NCBI GenBank assembly: GCA_021776775.1
Contig: JAJFFE010000299.1
Coordinates: forward strand, 1-38,532
Length of the DNA: 38,532 nucleotides
Direction: 5' to 3'
Source: Planctomycetota bacterium
GTDB lineage: Bacteria > Planctomycetota > UBA8108 > UBA1146 > JAJFFE01
Positions 24,604 through 34,000 of the stretch are shown one piece after another; position 1 is the stretch's first letter, and each line of letters begins with the position of its first letter. The position numbers and the translations under genes were made by a program. A model generated the notes under the pieces. That model was not told the DNA's origin. It searched no databases and saw nothing but the letters and a program-made list of their open reading frames with translations.

Positions 24604-25424
24604 ACGGATCCTCCCTCTCCCATGCGAGGCTATTGGACACTTTGGAGTCTACTCGTCGCGCGGAGCCATGGCGAATCCTGTTCTACGCGACCCACGGTTT
24701 CGGCAAGTCGACGGCCGCCTCAACCCCTACCCTTGGTCCTGTGTTCGTTGATCTGGAGGACGGACTTGCCACGATCGACGCGCAACGGTTTCCCGCTTGC
24801 GAGTCGACTCGCAATCTCTCGGACATAGTGGATGCACTGCGGAGCGAGAAGCACGAGTTCCGAACGCTTGCCGTCGACTCGGTGACTGCACTCGAGCGCG
24901 TGGTCTTCGACGAGACGGCGCGGAGGAATGGCGAGAAGACCGTCGCGGAGGTGTCCTACGGACGAGGCTACGTCGAGGCGGCGAACACGATCTCGGCGAT
25001 CCTGACACACCTGGACGTGCTCCGCCGAGACCGCGGGATGAACATCATTCTCCTCGGGCACGCCATGATCGAGACCTTCGCCGACCCCTTGGTCGAGACG
25101 TTTGATCGGCATGTGCCGCGGCTGCACTCGAAAGTCCGGCCGGTAGTCACCGAGTGGACCGACGCCGTTCTGTTCGGATCTCAACGAGTCGCCATCACGG
25201 AGACGGACCAAGGTTTCTCGAAGAAGCGTCGCCGCGGCGTCGGTGCGGGCGACCGCGTGATCTACACCGAGGAACGCCCAGCCTTCGTTGCGAAGAACCG
25301 ATTCGGGCTCCCTCCCGAGATCTCGATTCGCAGCGATAGCGAAAACCCCAACGAGCCGTGGTCCGCCTTCTGGACCAACATCGATCGACACACCCCAAGA
25401 CCGAACGGAAGAGACAATGGCTGA
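24600..25424 (+). CDS. Sak4-like RecA-fold ATPase (phage recombination/replication)
   Basis: The GTG start at 24600 overlaps the previous stop. The product is 274 aa. Walker A is THGFGKST (31-38) and Walker B is TLAVDSV with Asp93. The polypeptide has the compact RecA-like layout of phage AAA_24/Sak4 proteins: YATHGFGKS, VFVDLEDGLATI, DALRSEKHEFRTLAVDSVTALE and NIILLGHAMIETF. Sak4 proteins are ATP-dependent single-strand annealing or recombination factors that usually lie beside a DUF669 or SSB gene, as here. It acts in the cytoplasm on the element's DNA. It overlaps the downstream gene by 8 nt. The C-terminus (IDRHTPRPNGRDNG) is basic. Confidence 0.8.
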   Translation: MNGSSLSHARLLDTLESTRRAEPWRILFYATHGFGKSTAASTPTLGPVFVDLEDGLATIDAQRFPACESTRNLSDIVDALRSEKHEFRTLAVDSVTALERVVFDETARRNGEKTVAEVSYGRGYVEAANTISAILTHLDVLRRDRGMNIILLGHAMIETFADPLVETFDRHVPRLHSKVRPVVTEWTDAVLFGSQRVAITETDQGFSKKRRRGVGAGDRVIYTEERPAFVAKNRFGLPPEISIRSDSENPNEPWSAFWTNIDRHTPRPNGRDNG

Positions 25425-25857
25425 TTTGACTACATACTTCGGTGGCGGTGGCTTGAACGATAACAACACGCCCAAGTCCGACTTCGACGCTGTACCACCT
25501 GATACCTACGAAACGACGATCATAGGCGCAATGGTCGAGACGAAGGAGAAAGGTGAGGGGGTCAATGTCGACTTTGCGGTGCAGAACGGCGAGCACGACG
25601 GTAGGCACGTCTTCGAACTCTTCTGGCTTTCTCACAAGAATCCGAAGGCCGCTGACATTGGACAGTCTCAACTCTCGAAGCTGCGAGTTGCGGTTGGCAT
25701 TGCCGACCTCAGGACTACCGACCAACTCATCGGTAAGTCATTGAGAATCGTGACGGTTCTCGACAAGGAAGGGTACACGAGAATCAAGCGCTTTCTGCCA
25801 CTGGACGACGACGTGAGCGGCAACGACGGGTACGAGAGTAGGCCCTACGCCTCATGA
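25417..25857 (+). CDS. DUF669-like single-strand DNA-binding protein
   Basis: The start is the ATG at 25417, with GGAAG a few nt upstream; it lies inside the end of the ATPase gene, indicating coupled translation. The product has 146 aa. The body matches DUF669: PPDTYETTIIGAMVETKEKGEG, VNVDFAVQNGEHDGRHVFELFWL, IGQSQLSKLRVAVGI and LRIVTVLDKEGYTRIKRFLP. The family has an OB-like fold and is encoded in phages beside Sak4 ATPases and helicases; a role in coating single-stranded DNA is likely. The last residues are acidic and Asp/Ser-rich (LDDDVSGNDGYES), as in the tails of SSB proteins that recruit partners. The next gene starts within the stop (ATGA). Confidence 0.75.
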   Translation: MADLTTYFGGGGLNDNNTPKSDFDAVPPDTYETTIIGAMVETKEKGEGVNVDFAVQNGEHDGRHVFELFWLSHKNPKAADIGQSQLSKLRVAVGIADLRTTDQLIGKSLRIVTVLDKEGYTRIKRFLPLDDDVSGNDGYESRPYAS

Positions 25858-27530
25858 TCATCAAGCCGCGCGAATACCAGCGCGCGGCGGTTCGAGCGAC
25901 ATGGGACTTCGCCAAGGAGCACGGTGGTCGGAAGAACCCGGCCATCGTGCTACCCACCGGCACCGGGAAGAGCGTCGTCGTTGCGATGTTGTGTGCCGAC
26001 GTTTCCCGGCGGTGGAAAGATCGTGTGCTCGTCCTCGTTCCGCGCAAGGAGCTGGTGCTCCAGAATTCCAAGAAGATCGAGAAACTCTGTGGTACGGAGT
26101 CCGTCGGTGCGCTGTGCGACGGGCTGAGCAGGTACGAAGTCGATCGTTGCATCACGGTCGCTACGCCGGGGACCACCCGAAATCGGATCGACCAGATAGC
26201 GAGACCTAGCGTGGTCATCGTCGACGAGGCGCATCTCATTCCGCCCGATGGCGACGGCGTGCTATATCGACAGATTCTCGACAGGTTCCTAGATGCGTTC
26301 GCGATCGGCTTGACCGCGACACCGTTTCGAATGAGCTCGGGCTCGATCGTCGGTCCTGATCGCTTGTTCGACGCAATTGCGTACGAAGCCCCGCTCGAGA
26401 AAATGGTCGACGACGGATGGCTTGCCCCGATAGTCGCTTACGAGCCCAAAACGGGAGCCTCTGATTACGCGACCGCTCGACTCCAGAGTGGTGACTTCCG
26501 AGCCAAAGATATCGCAGTGATCGCGGAGTCGGCGCTGGTCGTCAATGCGGCGGTCCGGGAGATTGTCGAAGCAACTCGGGGGCGCCGGTCCGTGCTCGTC
26601 TTCGCGTCGAGTGTCGGGCATGCAAGCATGGTGCGGGATGCACTGGAGGAGCGCCTCGATGGTGAACGCGTCGAAGTGGTCCTCGGGGTCACCCCGCCGG
26701 CCCAGCGCGCCGAGATTATTGAGCGTTTCCGACTCGGGGATCTCCGATACCTGGTGAATGTCGATGTATTGACCACCGGTTTCGACGCACCGAACGTCGA
26801 CGCGATTGCGATGCTACGACCGACGATGTCTCCTGGGCTGCTCGTCCAGATGGTCGGCCGCGGAGCCCGCGTCGCGCCCGCTAAAGAGAATTGCATCCTC
26901 CTCGACTTCAGCGGCAACCTTCTGCGCCATGGCCCGATCGATCGAATTCGCGGCGACCGGTCGGTGCAGAAGTCACCTGCGCCGGGTGCGGCCCCGACAA
27001 AGACCTGCCCCGAGTGTCGACGAATCGTTCCGGCTGGCTCGCTCAAATGCGAGGCGTGCGGCTACGAATGGGGAGCAATGGTAGCGCGTCACCGGGGGGC
27101 CGTGACCGGCGGGGCGGCGCTATCGAGAGACGCGACGCGCGTACCTCGGAAGTGGTACACGGTTGACTCGGTAACTTACAGGTGTCATCGCAAGGGAAAC
27201 CCCAAGCCGGGAAAACCGCCCCGCACGCTGCGCGTCACGTACGGATGCGGGCTTATCACAGTGAATCGTTTCATTTGTGTCGAGCACACCGGGTACGCCC
27301 GTTACAGGGCTGAGGAGTGGTGGCGTCGGCGCACGACCGAGCCGCTTCCGGCAACGGTAGAGGAAGCGGTGAGGCTCACACGTGATCAAGCGCTCCGGAG
27401 CCCGAAGCGAATCCTCGCGACGATCCCGCTAGGCAAGAACGAGTATCCCGAGATCTACGATGAGGAGTTTCCCGAGGACAAGCCGAGTTCCGAGACATTG
27501 TACGGTCGGACCGACGAGTTGCCGTTCTGA
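25854..27530 (+). CDS. SF2 DEAD/DEAH-box helicase with C-terminal zinc ribbon
   Basis: The product is 558 aa. Motifs are in order: Q-like YQRAAVRA (8-15), Walker A PTGTGKS (34-40), Ia LVPRKEL, DEAH (124-127), TATP (154-157), motif IV LVFASSVGHA, motif V LTTGFDAPNVD, and motif VI QMVGRGARV. Cys385, Cys388, Cys399 and Cys402 (CPEC...CEAC) form a zinc ribbon. The ~150 residues after it have no recognised domain but are rich in Arg and Trp (YRAEEWWRRR). The family unwinds DNA; in phages and satellites such helicases often sit before the primase gene, as here. It is probably the replicative or origin-opening helicase. Its stop overlaps the next start (TGATG). Confidence 0.9.
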   Translation: MIIKPREYQRAAVRATWDFAKEHGGRKNPAIVLPTGTGKSVVVAMLCADVSRRWKDRVLVLVPRKELVLQNSKKIEKLCGTESVGALCDGLSRYEVDRCITVATPGTTRNRIDQIARPSVVIVDEAHLIPPDGDGVLYRQILDRFLDAFAIGLTATPFRMSSGSIVGPDRLFDAIAYEAPLEKMVDDGWLAPIVAYEPKTGASDYATARLQSGDFRAKDIAVIAESALVVNAAVREIVEATRGRRSVLVFASSVGHASMVRDALEERLDGERVEVVLGVTPPAQRAEIIERFRLGDLRYLVNVDVLTTGFDAPNVDAIAMLRPTMSPGLLVQMVGRGARVAPAKENCILLDFSGNLLRHGPIDRIRGDRSVQKSPAPGAAPTKTCPECRRIVPAGSLKCEACGYEWGAMVARHRGAVTGGAALSRDATRVPRKWYTVDSVTYRCHRKGNPKPGKPPRTLRVTYGCGLITVNRFICVEHTGYARYRAEEWWRRRTTEPLPATVEEAVRLTRDQALRSPKRILATIPLGKNEYPEIYDEEFPEDKPSSETLYGRTDELPF

Positions 27531-29947
27531 TGTCGGAGCCAAAGCAGACACCTGAGCAAACTGTCCTCGATTCTGCCCTCGAATTGTGGGAGGCCGGTGG
27601 ATCGATCATCCCGACGATGGCTGGGAAGGCTCCCGCGTTGTCAACCTGGACGGAGCTCCAGAGCGTCCGCCTCCCCCGAGAGGCGGTCGAGAAGCACTTC
27701 TCGTCCGAGGCTTCCGACCTAGGTATCGGACTGATTGCTGGCCCCGTGTCGAATGGGGCGTTCTGTTTCGACTTCGACGGCGGGGATGAACCGTTTCGGA
27801 AGTTCATGGTTGAGGTCGTGCGGAGGTTCGGAGACGAATTCGCGAACGATCATTTCTCGATCATCCGCACTCCGCGCGAGTCGAGCGGCTACCACGTGTG
27901 GATTCGCACGAACAATCCGCCTTCTGGAACGACGTTGGCGAAGGGCGCACACGGGGAGTGTCTCGTTGAGAGCCGCGGATCGGGACAGTACGCCCTCGTG
28001 CCTGGAGGCCGGCCGGGCGCGCACGCAACCGGACGCCGATACGTTCACATCGCTGGATTGTCGGTCGTCGAGCTACTCGCACGCGAAGCGGACCACGTCG
28101 AGGTGGCGGAGAAGACGTTGGAATGCCTGATCGACGTCTGCCGGACCATGGACGAAACTAAGAAGAGGGTGTCCGGACAGAGGATCCCGTATCCGACGCC
28201 ACCGGCACCTGCGTCCGACGATCGTCCTGGGACTCGTTTCAACCGTGCTGTCCAATGGTCGAAGATCTTGCCGCGACACGGGTGGGTGCACGTGGAGACC
28301 AAGGGCGATGAGGAGCGGTGGCGTCGCCCCGGCAAGGACACCGGCACGAGCGCCACAATTGGGTTCTGCCAGTCGCTCGACGGAATCTCCCGACTCAAAG
28401 TGTTCAGCTCAAACGCTTCCCCGTTCGAGGCCGGCGAGACTTACTCGAAATTCGAAGCGTTCGCTCTCCTTGAGCATGGCGGGGATCGTTCGGCGGCTGG
28501 CAAAGAGATAGATCGCTTCCTGAGCGAGCATGCTTCCGCCACGTCGATCGCTACCAAACCGCCTCCGAGTCCGTTCGTGCCGTTCCCGATCGAGGTTCTC
28601 CCAACTTCGATCGCCGCCTTCATTGCGAACACCGCGGCGACCATCGGATGCGATCCGAGCTTCGTCGCTCTTCCGGTTCTGGTGGAACTCGGTGTCTCCA
28701 TCGGAATCACGCGGATGATCCGCCTCAAGCACGGGTGGTCCGAGCCACCGATTATCTGGTGTGCGATCGTGGGTGACTCGGGATCCAGCAAGTCACCGGC
28801 TATGGAGGCGGCCTTGCGACCGCTTCGCGATCGTCAAGCGTCAAACATCAAAGATCACGCCGAGGTGCTGAAGGGCTGGAAAGCCAAACACCTTGCCTTC
28901 GAAGCCGAGCTCACGGCATGGAAGCGAGAGGCGGCGAAGCGGGCAGTCGGACTCCCTCCGGAGGAACCGCAGAAACCGAGCCCGATCCGGCACTACACCG
29001 GCGATACCACAACCGAGGCGCTCGCCGCGTTACTCGCGGAGAATCCCCGCGGAGTTGCGGTCGTCGCCGATGAACTTGCCGGGTGGCTCGGGTCGTTCGA
29101 TCGGTACTCCGCTGGTGGTTCCTCCGACGCGTCCCGCTGGCTCGAACTCTACGGCGCTCGGGCTCTAACGATCGACCGCAAGACGAGCGACCCTATCCAC
29201 ATCGCCCGAGCTGCGGCGTGGATCGTGGGTGGGATTCAACCAGGCGTCCTGGCTCGAACGCTAGGGAACAATCACCGGGAGAACGGACTCCTCGCGCGAG
29301 TGTTTCTGGCCATGCCGCCGCGACGGCCCAAGCGGTGGACTGAAGCCGAAGCCGACCGGGATATCGAGCGGGACTTCGAGGCGACCGTCGAGGGCCTTCT
29401 CAGACTCGAGCCCGAAGAAGATGACCGGGGCGAGCCTCGGCCGCAGATGATTGGTTTGGAACCCGAAGCCCAGTCTTGTTTCGCTCGCTTCGTCGACGAA
29501 CTTGGCGAGGAGACCGTTCTCCAAACCGGCGATGTCGCGGCAGCCGCCTCGAAGATCGAGGGTGGTGCCGCCCGGTTGGCGCTGATCGATCACCTCTCCC
29601 GCGTCGCCAGTGGGGAACCGGTAGGGGACCGCGTCACTATCGCTTCCATGAGAGCTGGGATCACTTTGGCTCGGTGGTTTCTCCGAGAAGCGTGCCGTGT
29701 CTTTCGAGTTCTCGATGAGAACGAGACCGAGGGCAGGCTTCGTCGCCGCGCCGAGGCGATTGCAGCGAAGGGGGGGGTGGTCACCGTTCGGGATTGGAAT
29801 CGGTGGGGACTGAAGGGCGAGTGGAAAACGAGAAGTGCCGACGCTGCCCGGGCCGAACTCCAGCAGCTTGTCGACGCCGATATGGGGACTTGGAAAGAGT
29901 CAGCGGGGCGTTCTCCTCGGACCTTTCGATTGGTGCCCAATCTTTGA
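27530..29947 (+). CDS. Primase-polymerase fused to a DUF3987/D5-like ATPase
   Basis: The product is 805 aa. Residues ~10-190 are an archaeo-eukaryotic-type primase (bifunctional DNA primase/polymerase): CFDFDGGDE (metal-binding Asp81 and Asp83), TPRESSGYHVW (His122) and ESRGSGQYALVPGG. Residues ~350-720 match DUF3987, a P-loop ATPase: GDSGSSKS (415-422) as Walker A, VAVVADELAGWL as Walker B, and ARVFLAMPPRRPKRW. A basic, HTH-like end (GGVVTVRDWNRWGLKGEW) closes the chain. Such proteins prime and drive replication initiation in phages, plasmids and satellites. The gene ends within the iteron-like repeats. It is the last gene of the operon. Confidence 0.88.
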   Translation: MSEPKQTPEQTVLDSALELWEAGGSIIPTMAGKAPALSTWTELQSVRLPREAVEKHFSSEASDLGIGLIAGPVSNGAFCFDFDGGDEPFRKFMVEVVRRFGDEFANDHFSIIRTPRESSGYHVWIRTNNPPSGTTLAKGAHGECLVESRGSGQYALVPGGRPGAHATGRRYVHIAGLSVVELLAREADHVEVAEKTLECLIDVCRTMDETKKRVSGQRIPYPTPPAPASDDRPGTRFNRAVQWSKILPRHGWVHVETKGDEERWRRPGKDTGTSATIGFCQSLDGISRLKVFSSNASPFEAGETYSKFEAFALLEHGGDRSAAGKEIDRFLSEHASATSIATKPPPSPFVPFPIEVLPTSIAAFIANTAATIGCDPSFVALPVLVELGVSIGITRMIRLKHGWSEPPIIWCAIVGDSGSSKSPAMEAALRPLRDRQASNIKDHAEVLKGWKAKHLAFEAELTAWKREAAKRAVGLPPEEPQKPSPIRHYTGDTTTEALAALLAENPRGVAVVADELAGWLGSFDRYSAGGSSDASRWLELYGARALTIDRKTSDPIHIARAAAWIVGGIQPGVLARTLGNNHRENGLLARVFLAMPPRRPKRWTEAEADRDIERDFEATVEGLLRLEPEEDDRGEPRPQMIGLEPEAQSCFARFVDELGEETVLQTGDVAAAASKIEGGAARLALIDHLSRVASGEPVGDRVTIASMRAGITLARWFLREACRVFRVLDENETEGRLRRRAEAIAAKGGVVTVRDWNRWGLKGEWKTRSADAARAELQQLVDADMGTWKESAGRSPRTFRLVPNL

Positions 29948-30134
29948 CGACCTTTGACACGGTGAGGAGAAGTCACGGCGAGCCGTCAAAGTTGTCAAAG
30001 TGTCAAAGGGGGTGTGTCTCAACAATTCGGATGCGAGCAGTTGGAATCGGTAGGAAGAAGTAAGAAACAGTGGACACTGCTAGTGAAGTTGGGGAGGAGA
30101 CCCGGAGGGCCTTTGACACTTTGACAACTTTGAC
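29943..30134. repeat. Iteron-like repeats forming a 25-bp perfect inverted repeat; candidate replication origin
   Basis: Eight copies of TTTGAC/GTCAAA occur. Two (29943 and 29953) flank the primase stop. Three run in one direction at 29985-30009 (GTCAAAG spaced 9 and 8 bp). Three run in the opposite direction at 30110-30134. The last two sets are perfect reverse complements over 25 bp, separated by 100 bp. A perfect palindrome GGGGGTACCCCC (30180-30191) lies downstream. The region is non-coding and follows the primase gene directly, as satellite and phage origins often do. The initiator binding here would be the primase-helicase or an adjacent protein; function is inferred. Confidence 0.7.
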
Positions 30135-30333
30135 ATCTCCCCGACTCCCAAGGGAGATTCGATCGAAGCGGGTCCTTCCGGGGGTACCCCCATGTCGGGG
30201 TTGGGGGCCCGCTCGGGTGACACACCGGTGAGAACGCCAGTTTGCCGCATGGCGTATCGCTCTGAGTTGGCATCCAGGACAAGCACCGTTTACAAGAGGA
30301 AGGAGCACCACGCCTGTTCATGAGGGAAAGCGC
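30135..30333. other. Non-coding region between the putative origin and the small terminase gene
   Basis: Contains the GGGGGTACCCCC palindrome (30180-30191) and a GC-rich stretch. No frame is convincing. Together with the iterons it makes ~385 bp without a gene after the primase stop. A packaging or promoter site here is possible but not visible as a motif. Confidence 0.4.
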
Positions 30334-30987
30334 ATGTCCGAATTCGTCTCGTCGCTCCGAGAACTCGCCGACGAGCTCGATGTCGGCTACACCACGGTCC
30401 GCCGTTGGCGTGACAAGGGCATGCCGTCGAACGACGACGGAACCTGGCACCCGGATTCCGTCGCGGTCTGGGCGTGGGAGACGGACGGTCGACGAGTTCA
30501 CGGGGATTCGACCGAGTGGGACAACCGCGGCGTTCGCTCGAATGGCTCAAAGGCGGAGAAGATCGGCGCACGAGCGGCTCGAGTTGACGGAAGGTCGGGC
30601 TCTCGCTCTCGCAAGAGGAACCGCCCTGCGGCAGCTGCGACGCGTGCCAACGACGGCCAGGACGCCGAGCCGGATGAAATGGCTGCACAGAAACTCGCAT
30701 TGGCCCAGGCCACCGCTCGGTACCGATTCGCGAGAGCGACGGAACAAGAGGTCAAACTCGCCGAGCGGATGGGTGCGCTCATTCCCGTCGAAGACGTCGA
30801 GGCGAGTATCCGCGATCGGATCCTCGAGGCGAAGGCGGTGATGTTCGCGATCCCACAACGGGTCGCGAAGGAGTTGGAGATGAAGCCCGCGAGGGAGATC
30901 GCCACACGGCTGTACGACGAGATTACCCGGGTGTGTCAGGCGATGGCGAAACGCGACAGAGTGTTCCCCGAGGGATTCGAAATATGA
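30334..30987 (+). CDS. terS: Small terminase subunit, Nu1-like
   Basis: The ATG at 30334 has GAGGG 7 nt upstream. The product is 217 aa. Residues 5-35 are an HTH of the Nu1/gpNu1 kind (SLRELADELDVGYTTVRRWRDKGMP). A long basic linker follows (GSRSRKRNRPAAAATR, ~90-110). The C-terminal half is helical and matches small-terminase assembly regions (ARYRFARATEQEVKLAERMGALIPVEDVEASIRDRI, AIPQRVAKELEMKPAREIATRLYDE). In phages it recognises the packaging site and recruits the large subunit. Here no large subunit follows. In phage satellites a lone TerS redirects a helper phage's packaging machinery to satellite DNA; that is the favoured reading. Confidence 0.75.
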   Translation: MSEFVSSLRELADELDVGYTTVRRWRDKGMPSNDDGTWHPDSVAVWAWETDGRRVHGDSTEWDNRGVRSNGSKAEKIGARAARVDGRSGSRSRKRNRPAAAATRANDGQDAEPDEMAAQKLALAQATARYRFARATEQEVKLAERMGALIPVEDVEASIRDRILEAKAVMFAIPQRVAKELEMKPAREIATRLYDEITRVCQAMAKRDRVFPEGFEI

Positions 30988-31010
30988 GGAGTTCTTGATC
31001 GAAGCGACTC

Positions 31011-31026
31011 ACGTCTCCGTAGACGT
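31011..31026 (+). terminator. Small hairpin between terS and the SIR2 gene
   Basis: The stem ACGTCT (31011-31016) with loop CCGT pairs with AGACGT (31021-31026). There is no clear T-tract; CGTGCTTGACT follows. Two TTGACTA copies (31032 and 31044) lie behind it and could belong to a promoter for the SIR2 gene. Confidence 0.35.
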
Positions 31027-31065
31027 CGTGCTTGACTAGACTCTTGACTAAGCTAAGGCAATCGC

Positions 31066-34000
31066 GTGATTCTCGACGGCGTCGATTTTCCGGATCACAT
31101 CCTGAGCGCGTTTCGAGAGAAGACCCTATGTCTCTTCGTCGGAGCTGGCGTTTCCATGAATCCACCTTCGAGTATTCCGGGTTGGGGTGGTCTGGTCGAC
31201 GAGATCGCTCATGGTTTTCCCGGAGGCCGTCGACAGGGAGAACCTGAAGACCGATACCTCGGGCGGATGAAGGACGCTGGGATCGACGTTCACGCCAGAG
31301 CGAATGAGAGGGTCACAAGACCCGACTCGGAACCGAACGACTTTCACTCTGCCATCCTTGGGCTCTACTCACGCTCAGGTGATCTCCGAATCGTCACCAC
31401 AAACTTCGACACTCACCTTGAAGGTGAGAGTGCCGACTTTGAAGTCTTCTCCGCGCCCGCCCTCCCCGTTGGAACCAACTTCCACGGTCTTGTCTATCTT
31501 CATGGGCGTAGCGGTGAAGACCCGCGGCGACTCGTAGTCACAGATGCTGACTATGGCCGAGCTTATCTGACGGAGGGCTGGGCGCGCCGTTTTCTCGTCC
31601 AGCTGTTCCTCGAGTACACCGTACTCTTCGTCGGTTACAGCCACAACGATCAAGATCTTACCTACCTTGCGCGTGCTCTTCCAGCTGGCGCCAAACCGAG
31701 GTTCGCGCTCACGTCCGATGCCGAGGGTGCCACTGAGTACTGGCGTGGCCTTGGTATTGAGCCCTTGTTCTATGACACGAGCCTCGGTGATCACTCTCGA
31801 GCGTTAGCGGCTATCCAAGGGCTAGGAGGCTTTCTAACAAGAGACGCCCTCGATCACAGTGGCCGAATCACTCGTTTGGTGAGTTTGGGCCGCACCAATC
31901 TAGAACTTGCCGACGAGCAGTATCTACTTCACTGCGTGAGAGACGGCATCTTGAGCCGTTTCGTGTTCGAGCACGCCGACGAGAGTTGGTTCGAGTGGTT
32001 CAGGGATCGGGGGTTGGTTGAGGACCTCATCACGACCACCGAGAAGGATCTCCCGCCCGCCCAGCGCCGGTTGGCATTCTGGATAGTCGAGAAGCTCGTA
32101 CCCGAGGGCTATCCGAGATTCGCGGGCGCGTACATCGACGCGGGGAGGCAGCTGAACCCAACGGTGCAATCCGCACTCCTTCAGCGACTCGCCGACAGCA
32201 GAGTCCCGCTTCATGATCCTCTGCCGTGGGTCTGCCTGTTGTTGGAGGCTGCCCCCAATGCGAGTCCACGCGCAATGGAGCGACTCCTGGACAGAGCCGT
32301 TCGAGAGAATCAGCAGACAGCCGCGGTACTGCTGTGGGAGAGCATGACGCAACCACGCATGATCGTCGATCGCGCGCGTTCTTTCTCGGACGCCAGCGAT
32401 GACGCGGTTCACCATCAAGTACAACTGAAAGGGGAACCGAGAACACTTCTCGACACGTGGCGGATATTGCACGTCAACCCAATCCCGGACCACATGCGCG
32501 ACTCGCTCATGGTATCGACCGAGACTGCTCTTCGTCGCGCGCATCTGTTGTCTCGTGAGTCTCGGGGTGACGACTTCGATCCCGAAAGCCACTTCCGTTC
32601 GGCAATCGAAGACCACGAGCAGGACAGCGGACTTGTGTCCACCGCGGGGCCGCTGATTTCGGCTGCTCGTGACTTGCTTGAACTCTACCTTGAGGAAGAT
32701 GGCGACGGCGAAGGTCGCTGCTGGATCCATCGGTGGCTTAAGTCTGATGTCACCCTGCTGCGCCGGTTGGCTGTCCACGGTGTGACGGAGGCGAGCTTTC
32801 TAAGCCCCGATGAGAAGCTTCAGTTCGTTCTCGAAAACGACCTCCTCTTCGAGTCAGAGACGCATCATGAAACGTACCGCCTCCTGGCTCAGGCTTACGG
32901 GTCAGCTGAAGAATTGCAGCGCAACGCCGTTCTCGAACGCATTGAACAGTACCGGTCGACGGATGCCTCCTCTCCGGAAGAGACAGAAACAAGAGACTAC
33001 CGGGCCTTTTCACTAGCGACCTGGCTCGCACGGAGCGCGCCAGACGCTGACAGCGCGAGCCACCTGGTCGACGTCATCGCCACGTCACACCCGGACTTCA
33101 CGGTTAGCGACAACCTGGACTTTCTGCGCTGGTCGGGCGGTGTCCGCGAGATTCGAGCTGAGTCGCCCCTTTCCTGGGAAGAGGTCCGAGACCTTGGCTC
33201 CGATGATCTTGCGCGCCTCTTTTGCGACTTCGACAAACGTCGTCGACTGGACCGTCCCGTGGATGAATGGGGCGGCCTCCTACAAGAGCTTCGCAACAAC
33301 GCAGTTTCGGATTTTGACATTGTCGAGGCACTCGCGGATGGATTTCAGGCGGTTGATTGCGGACGACCCGAAGTCTGGCGCGCGATTCTCGACGGGTGGT
33401 CTGGCAAAGAGCTGAGTGACGTCTATTGGAGCCGAGTACTCGACAGCATTGAGCGAAACCCAGGCTTCTTTTCGGCCCCGCTTGGTCTCGGCCGGTGTCT
33501 GCGAGGGCCACAACCCTTCGGGCCACCGCGCTCCGCACCGGACGCGCTAAGCCGTTCAGTTCAGTTGGCGCTTCGGCTCTGGGATCTGGTGGCAGCGAAT
33601 GACGACGATATACCGACCGGGCGATCCGAACTCCTGACGCATTCGCTGAATCGTCCCGAGGGAATGATCGCCGAGTTGCTTGTCGTGGCATCCGTATCGG
33701 ATCGAGAGCGCCTAGGCGAAGAGTGGAAAGGGCTCAGTGAGGAACGCCGGTTGGAGCTGCAGTTGTTGGTTGCAGACTCTGGATCGTCGGGTGTCCGGGC
33801 TCGCGTGATGCTGGCGAGCTACCTGCACGTTCTTCATGCACTCGACCCAGCCTGGGTTACGGAGAACTTGATTCCCCTCTTCGACTGCCAAACGAATCTC
33901 GATCGCGCCATTCCAATGTGGCGTGGCTTTCTCTACAGCGGCCGGCCAACTCTGCTGCTTACCGACGACATGCTCGATGTGTACCGCTCGTGTTTTCCGC

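Noticed and set aside
31032..31060. Sigma-70 promoter at the TTGACTA pair
   Set aside because: Good -35-like boxes, but no -10-like hexamer at 16-18 bp from either.
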